A stretch of 23,385 bases of DNA from Bipolaris cookei. Lineage: Eukaryota; Ascomycota; Dothideomycetes; Pleosporales; Pleosporaceae. Under the pieces are notes generated by a model. The model saw only the letters and a list, made by a program, of their open reading frames with translations, did not search any database and was not told the origin of the DNA. Where the stretch lies: the NCBI GenBank assembly GCA_002286855.1, contig NRSV01000158.1:1-23385 (forward strand), read 5' to 3'. The translations under genes and the position numbers were made by a program. Below, in pieces: positions 18,326 to 23,385 of this stretch. Position 1 is the stretch's first letter, and each line of letters starts with the position of its first letter.

Positions 18326-19783
18326 TGTGGGCTAATTGAGAAGCTGATGCTGTTGAAGGTATGGTGGGTGACAGACTGTTCAATTGGAATTCCTACTCTA
18401 CTTATACTGTCCCTCTGGACAAAGGCCCGGGACGGAATTGCTTCCTGTGATGGACTGTATTCTTCTCATCTAAACTAGCCACCACCTCGATTGGCTTAAT
18501 GCCTTATCTAGATTGGCCTCGTGATGTTCATCATTTCGAAATATCGTCCTAAAGGCATAGAGGCTCTTGGTGGCGCTCAGAGAAGAATTATAGAAGCCAT
18601 TCCAATATATCCTGCCAGCTTTTACTTGGTGGAATATATTACTTAAATTTGATTGTGGGGCCCCGCAGGATAGTGACTATACCAATACGGTACGTTTACC
18701 CGGTTTGGTATCCTATGGTGGCGCTTGGCCGAAAGAGGACATAATTCATGCTGCACCCCTGAGAGAGGCTCAAATCGGCTGGGATACTTGAGGCTGATCA
18801 ACAGCCTACTGGAATGAAGGGCTTTCAATTTCGATTTGGCGAGGCTCTGTTGAAGAGTGTGGCGCGACGATGAACAGCGACTGATAGAGGCACCGGTAGA
18901 ACATGACAGCCACGCAGGACGCCACCACCGCCAACTAGACAAAGACTGATTAGTTTCCGTCTTTTGCAAGGCGGAGTAGCGAGTAAGGGCCTTGGCTCCA
19001 GCTCCAGGGGTTTAATTTCCGCGTTCTCTGGCGTTCGAGGCACGCTCAAGATCAGGTCCAGAGGCCGCATCCACGGCCCGCCATTGCAGACTAAGGCTGC
19101 GCTCTCCAGACCAGTTTCAGTCTAAGCGAGGCAAAGCGCTGACTTTGCAGGAAACACAGCAGACAACCAGAGTGCCCTTTCCGAAGTTTAGCCGGTTTAG
19201 TCATTCAGAATCTCGTGGGATAGAGTTGCAGCAGACATTGTGGTCACACTTGCTTATACCGAAGTACGCCTACTGCCGGGTAACGTCAGTGCGGTGTGTC
19301 GTGTCAGAAGATGCGATAATGCGTGCGTCCATGGCTTGTGACAGTGGAGTATCACAAGAGTCCAAAGCAGGCACCCGATGGACAGAAATCCTGGGACTCA
19401 GCACAGGCCACTCCACCAAAATCGATGAACCACCAAAAAGTTGTCAACTTTAGAGCTTTACGACACAATAACTATGCAATTATTTCTTTTATTTCTCACT
19501 CGCATCATGCTCTCTATGTTTCAAGATACTTTTTGCCTCTATGATAGCTGTCGCAGCCTATGCAAGGCCGCAGAAGTAATGACTTCAGTTGAGCCGAGGT
19601 GTCAGATGTAAGTACCTGGATTCGTTGAACCTCAACCGAAGAATGTTCAGGGAACTCTATTACTACACCAGTATGTAAACACCGGGAGTCTATCAGGAAA
19701 ACTAAAAGGACCCTTAGCGAACCTGATCTTGACGCCCACAACCACCACGTATAAATAACGATAAGGCGGGTCGATAATAGATA
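18326..19783. other. GH7 5' flank and unrecognised intergenic DNA
   Basis: Contains the cellulase promoter side. No other gene, repeat or transposon end could be supported up to the inverted repeat at 19784. Confidence 0.45.
18399..18406 (-). promoter_or_regulatory. TATA-like box upstream of the GH7 gene
   Basis: Minus-strand TATAAGTA lies about 75 bp upstream of the ATG. A GGCTAA hexamer, the core bound by Xyr1/XlnR-type cellulase activators, lies at 18330-18335 close to the start codon. Both are short motifs and could be chance. Confidence 0.35.
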
Positions 19784-20868
19784 ACGTCGTGGATAAGCGA
19801 GCGCCGCACCCCACCAAACCTGCGCACCTCTATAAGCCTATAGCTCCACCATAGTATGGTTATTTTACTACATATTAATATAGTAGATTAAGTAGTACCT
19901 AGAGTATCTTTCTTGCACGTACGTGAGTTATGGCCAGTCTCTCTGCACCTACTGCAGCGCGCTAAAGCCTAGCGGCTAACACCTGATCGCTCTCCTCCTT
20001 GACGCTCGTCATGAGCAATCTGCTGATCAGCCTCATACTAAGTAAGTAGATCCTCTCCACCTCCCTTTGTAAGTACTTCTTGCTTCTGTATCCGCTTCTT
20101 TTTACGCTGCCTACGCTTTGTTGCTGCTTCATCAGCCTTCTCAAGGCTGGCGATCTGACGGTGGGACTGCCCAGCCAGCTGCGTTGATCGCAGCGATCAA
20201 CGTCACCTACTCACGATTGCCTGGTTGAAAAGCCTTTGGCCGGCCTCTCCTTTCTGACTCTATAACAACAAGCTGAGTTGGATCTTACCTATCATAAAGC
20301 TAGCTTCATCAAAGTTGTATACGTCCTCGTCGCAGATACCATATTTGGCCTTTGTCCGCTCCATAAGCTCAAATCAGCTCTTAATTAGGACTGGATCTTC
20401 ACATAAAGCCCTCTGCCTATCGTACTCTCGATTGAAACGCGCTGTAAGACTGTCTGTACGCTTGACAAAATTGGCTGGCCACTTCTGCCCAACCTGGCCA
20501 GCGCCGCGCGCAGCTTACAGCCTATCAGCCATATCGCGCACAGCAGCGTAGGTAGGCGAAGATCTAGATCAAGTATATGACTAACTATTACCTCCTCTTC
20601 TAGCTTGGTGAGCTTTTTTGAGTTAGGCTGGCAATCGCGTCGGGCAGGTATACCAGCGCGTCGGCGGCGGATTGTTCGTTCAGACACGTTGTAGATAGCA
20701 GCAGCGCGACGATTACTTTGTATTTGATGGCGATTAATAGAAGAAATAGCAAGCTGAATATCTGCTTCATTTGAAGCTAATAGAGTAGCGCTACATTGAG
20801 CCATCATTCGTTGAAATGGGAGAGGTGCGCAGATTTGGTGGGGTGCGGCGCTCGCTTATCCACGACGT
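19784..20868 (-). mobile_element. Internally deleted Fot1-like element (1085 bp)
   Basis: The ends are inverted repeats of about 48 bp, ACGTCGTGGATAAGCGAGCG and onward, differing at one position. TA precedes the left end (19782-19783), but TT follows the right one, so the duplication is imperfect. Inside are the transposase N terminus and C terminus but no DDE core. It is a non-autonomous derivative that could have been moved in trans by a full-length relative. Confidence 0.85.
19888..20807 (-). pseudogene. Transposase remnant: HTH domains joined to zinc knuckle, core deleted
   Basis: From ATG 20807: HTH_psq with NEADIQLAISSINRH and RRAAAIYNVSERTIRRRRAG, then KKLTKLEEEVIVSHILDLD. After a one-base shift near 20560 come AAVRDMADRL, a stop, NFVKRTDSL, YDRQRALCEDP, a TGA where WFEL is expected, and YNFDEASFMIG (Asp 1 region). 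Next are GRPKAFQPGNRE and VTLIAAINAAG, the first strands of DDE_1. The sequence then jumps near 20160 to the C-terminal basic/coiled-coil part (EKADEAATKRRQRKKKRIQ) and a CCHC knuckle, CSRCRETGHNSRTC, stopping at 19888-19890. The second and third catalytic Asp are gone. It cannot encode an active transposase, though the DNA-binding ends persist. Confidence 0.82.
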
Positions 20869-20894
20869 TTGCAGACATAAAATACACATCAATT

Positions 20895-20960
20895 CACCGC
20901 ACCTACGCGTGCGACAAACAACAACATTAATTTTTCTCACGGCACCGACGCGTGCGACAA
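20895..20960. repeat. Imperfect direct repeat of 23 bp
   Basis: CACCGCACCTACGCGTGCGACAA (20895-20917) recurs with two changes at 20938-20960. It lies between the deleted Fot1-like element and the Tc1-type relic and may belong to the end of the latter. A partner at the other end was not found. Confidence 0.6.
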
Positions 20961-21000
20961 TACCCCAAGAAAAGTGCGCGTAAAGGGTGCTGCTAACTTC

Positions 21001-22040
21001 ATGAAATACAAGGGTATCCCCTTTCGACATATTGACCTTGTTTGATACTACAGAGTCTCCAAAACACATGGCTGGGCTATAATAAAAGAAGACAACTATA
21101 CATTTGACCAGCAAAACGATAATAATAAGCTCTTCCCATAGAATCGCGGCAGACCCCACACGCTTTCTCTGAGGGATATGGAGCGATGCGATCGTTTTCT
21201 TCAAGATCTTGGATAGACTGCGAGATCTATGAGCTGGTCTCAACTTGCTGAGGAACTAGATCTTGGTGTTTCTGGCAAAATTTTTAAACAGTACATGGGC
21301 TTAATGGATTACTATAAATTTATCGCTTGCTCCCATGGCTTGATGTCGGAAAAACTAGCCAAGAAATGAAAAGAATGGACTAAAGTAATGCTCGAGAAGT
21401 ATCTCAAACCTGAGGACTGGCACCGGGTACGATTTTCTGATGAAGTACACTAGTATATCGGCACAGAAGAAAAGATTCAGATCATCAGAATACCAGGTGA
21501 GCGCTACTGTTCTGATTATATACAGCATACCCTAGATAGAACTGCTGAGAAATCGCATCGCCGTCAGCATTCTTGGGCAGCTGTTGAATTTAACTTCAAA
21601 TCAGATCTGTATTTTCACACTACAGTCTCCCAACGGCAAGACAAGCCTAGAGGTGTATCGGAATCAGATACTAGAGTCGATATTGAAGCGCTGGCTCCAG
21701 CGCGGCGACGACTTCGTTCTCGAAGAATATAATGATAGCGGCCACGGCGGAGGCCGTTCAAAGCGCGGGAATATCGTTTGAAATTGGAAAAAATGAGAAT
21801 GGGTTGGAGTCATATTTCAACTGCCCCAGCTCACCAGATTTGGCACCTATTGAAAACTGCTGGCGCCCACCAAAACAGTTCATGGCTAGATTTCCGCACT
21901 GGGACGAGTCCGAGACTCGAGAATTGGCCATCGAAGGTTGGCAGAAGGTATCAGAAAAATGTATAAATGATTAAGTTGAGAGCATGCCGCGGAGGCTGAA
22001 AGACTGTATCGAGTTAGATGGGCAAATGACTAGGTGCTGA
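21001..22040 (+). pseudogene. Tc1-type (DDE_3) transposase relic
   Basis: Frame 1 gives FMKYKGIPFRHI (HTH), NRGRPHTLSLRD, SWSQLAEELDLGVSGKIF, YMGLMDYYKFIA, EDWHRVRFSDEVH (Asp 1) and RRQHSWAAVEFNFKSDLY. A shift near 21605 leads to VLEEYNDSGHGGG, where the usual catalytic Asp of EEDND is Tyr. A second shift near 21781 leads to YFNCPSSPDLAPIENCWR (third catalytic residue, Glu) and ESMPRRLKDCIELDGQMT, ending at 22038-22040. There are in-frame stops, including TGA before KEW and TAG after EVH, consistent with Arg and Trp codons hit by transitions. The PIENCWR ending and Asp/Asp/Glu triad separate it from the Fot1-like copies. Inactive. Confidence 0.85.
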
Positions 22041-22848
22041 ATCAAACCACCCAAAAAACCAGATATGAAAATATCGCAACGACAAATATTTGAGATATAT
22101 AGTAGTATATAATATATCCGCTGCTTCAAAAGCTATCTGCAGCTTAAAAATGGTTATGTTGGCACGATAAATGGATCACGGGGTGAATCAACTTGCAGCT
22201 GCAATACTATGGTGAGGAAGCGGATTGGTTGTCTGTATGTGCTATCGTGTCCAGTACTTACAGCGCCTGCGCGCACGGACGCAGACGCACGATCCGGTAA
22301 GCAGCGGGGACAACGACGTCCCTGCGACTGCTCGTGTCAACCAATCAGTGTCGCTTATCAGTAGGACTTGTTCGAGTCCTAATTGATTCCGACAGGCTAA
22401 AATCATGTTATTTTGGTGGGCTGCCCGCGGTATTGGGGTGCGCCAAGGCATTTGTGAGTCCCGGGATTTTTGTTCACCGGGTAGGAGGTACATAGTGACA
22501 GGGTCCAAGTGGAACGTGACTAGTACTCGGTGAGTTCCGGCGAGGCGCATAAGGCATGTACGCGCCTGTGCTTGTGTGCCTGATATTAGCGTGAGAATAG
22601 GTGACGGCAACCGGCATGCTGTCGTCGCCCGCATTTCTACCTAACGGCAGCGCATTCAAAATAACTATGGAACGACTTGCTGGTGAGGCTTTTAATCCAA
22701 CCAGTACCAACTATATTGCCCAAAACAACGTGTTATCGCGCAAGGACAACGTCATTAGATATTATTTGTATTGCCCTGTAGTCCATATGCAGCTTAGGGC
22801 TATGTAAGATTTTAGCCTAGGTCCGTTCTAACTCGGGTATATACACTA
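22041..22848. other. Intergenic, nothing recognised
   Basis: AT-rich start (possible 3' flank of the Tc1 relic), then mixed sequence. Short open frames lack motifs. The hairpin at 22363-22380 is not part of a tRNA. Confidence 0.45.
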
Positions 22849-22856
22849 ACGTAAAG

Positions 22857-22890
22857 CACCACCGAGCCGGACACACCACCGAGCCGGACA
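22857..22890. repeat. Exact tandem 17-bp duplication in a transposon end
   Basis: CACCACCGAGCCGGACA occurs twice with no spacer (22857-22873 and 22874-22890). Confidence 0.95.
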
Positions 22891-22928
22891 CTTTTTCTTG
22901 GCATCGCGAACATCACTTGCAAAGTAAC

Positions 22929-23385
22929 ATGTCCCAACTACGTAAAGATACATTAACTCAGAGAGAAGGCAGAATTACTCTTGCTATTCAGGCCTATCGT
23001 ACGGGCCAGTTTAAGAGCATTCGACGCGCTGCTGCTGTCTACAACGTTCCTTTTCAGCGGCTTTCTGATCGGCTTAACAAAATCACTTTTCGACCCCAGA
23101 TATCTCCAAACTGCCGCAAACTAACTATAATTGAAGAGCAAACAATTGTACGATATATTCTTGATCTAGACTCACGAGGATTTGCTCCCCGACTGTGTGA
23201 GGTAGCGGATATGGCAGAGAAACTACTGCGCGTACGAGATGGCCAACCTTTAGGCAAGAACTGGGCAGAGCGATTTGTATCGCGTTCGGACGAGCTTAAA
23301 ACAGCTTTCAATCGAGCAAAGGACCGCCAGAGAATACAGCAGGAAGATCCAGAGGTTATTAACGCGTGGTTTGAGCTTGTACGAG
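22929..23385 (+). CDS. Fot1/pogo-like transposase, N-terminal part, frame still open
   Basis: From ATG 22929 the frame is open for 152 codons to the window edge. HTH_psq: RITLAIQAYRTGQFKSIRRA, then AAVYNVPFQRLSDRL. Next come the linker KLTIIEEQTIVRYILDLDSR and a CENP-B-type HTH, EVADMAEKLLRVRDGQPLGK then NWAERFVSRSDEL. It ends in DRQRIQQEDPEVINAWFELV. The catalytic DDE_1 core would follow outside the window. It aligns with the broken copy at 8943-10526 and shows the intact residues at several of its stop sites. No stops or shifts are seen, so it may be a young or active copy, but only about a quarter to a third of the protein is visible. Confidence 0.85.
   Translation, partial: MSQLRKDTLTQREGRITLAIQAYRTGQFKSIRRAAAVYNVPFQRLSDRLNKITFRPQISPNCRKLTIIEEQTIVRYILDLDSRGFAPRLCEVADMAEKLLRVRDGQPLGKNWAERFVSRSDELKTAFNRAKDRQRIQQEDPEVINAWFELVR

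Larger units (their letters stand above)
22849..23385 (+). mobile_element. 5' end of a Fot1/pogo-like element cut by the window edge
   Basis: TA at 22847-22848 is followed by ACGTAAAGCACCACCGAGCC, related to the end of the 8802-10607 element (ACGTGTTTCACCACCGAACC). Tandem 17-bp units occupy 22857-22890, and a transposase frame starts 38 bp later. Confidence 0.8.

Noticed and set aside
18643..19070. Minus-strand frames upstream of the GH7 gene
   Set aside because: Compositionally biased peptides without family resemblance.
20182..20202. 21-bp perfect palindrome (10-bp arms)
   Set aside because: It falls in transposase coding sequence for VTLIAAINAAG; the symmetry follows from codons such as TTGATC/GATCAA and is probably coincidental.
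22363..22380. Perfect 6-bp hairpin with TGTTCG loop resembling a tRNA T arm
   Set aside because: No acceptor, D or anticodon arms at the right distances, and the stem register does not fit a TTCGANY loop.
1..23385. CRISPR array, rRNA, bacterial operon features
   Set aside because: No spaced direct-repeat array or rRNA segments; introns and gene families are fungal.

Overview
The window looks like nuclear DNA of a filamentous ascomycete. Its genes have 50-106 nt spliceosomal introns with GTAAGT-type donors. It carries a GH7 cellulase, an STAND-type NB-ARC/TPR relic, Tad1-like LINE debris and many pogo/Fot1-like DNA transposons. Several transposon copies carry stop codons of the kind repeat-induced point mutation (RIP) makes. 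Dothideomycetes/Pleosporales is my best guess, by resemblance only. No rRNA, tRNA or CRISPR was seen.

Layout, left to right. 1-124: end of a transposon running off the left edge. 153-1843 (-): Fot1-like transposase with one stop and one frameshift. 2100-3646 (+): broken NB-ARC/TPR (NLR-like) gene. 4929-6005 (+): RNase H and C-terminal tail of a LINE polyprotein. 6387-7351 (+): apparently intact multi-pass membrane protein with one intron and an uncertain 5' end. 8091-8311 (-): transposase C-terminal scrap. 8340-8777: 438-bp MITE with 118-bp, almost identical inverted arms. 8802-10607: complete Fot1-like element whose transposase has ten in-frame stops and no frameshift. 10673-11883 (-): seven-exon gene for a predicted secreted isochorismatase-family hydrolase. 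12667-14436 (+): third Fot1-like element. 15258-15559 (+): another transposase C-terminal scrap. 16963-18325 (-): two-exon GH7 endoglucanase. 19784-20868: internally deleted Fot1-like element that lost its DDE core. 21001-22040 (+): Tc1-type (DDE_3) transposase relic. 22849-23385 (+): 5' end of a Fot1-like element whose reading frame is still open at the right edge.

Three gene models look functional: the membrane protein, the secreted isochorismatase-family enzyme and the GH7 cellulase. They sit as islands in transposon debris, an arrangement common in accessory or subtelomeric regions of plant-associated fungi. The two secreted products would fit a plant-interacting or plant-degrading lifestyle, but that is inference.

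The most unusual pattern is in the transposon ends. Five different Fot1/pogo-like ends or end pairs carry two copies of a subterminal unit at exactly 17-bp spacing, with a different unit sequence in each family. In two elements the opposite end has one copy. CENP-B, which descends from pogo-type transposases, binds a 17-bp box, so these units may be transposase-binding arrays.
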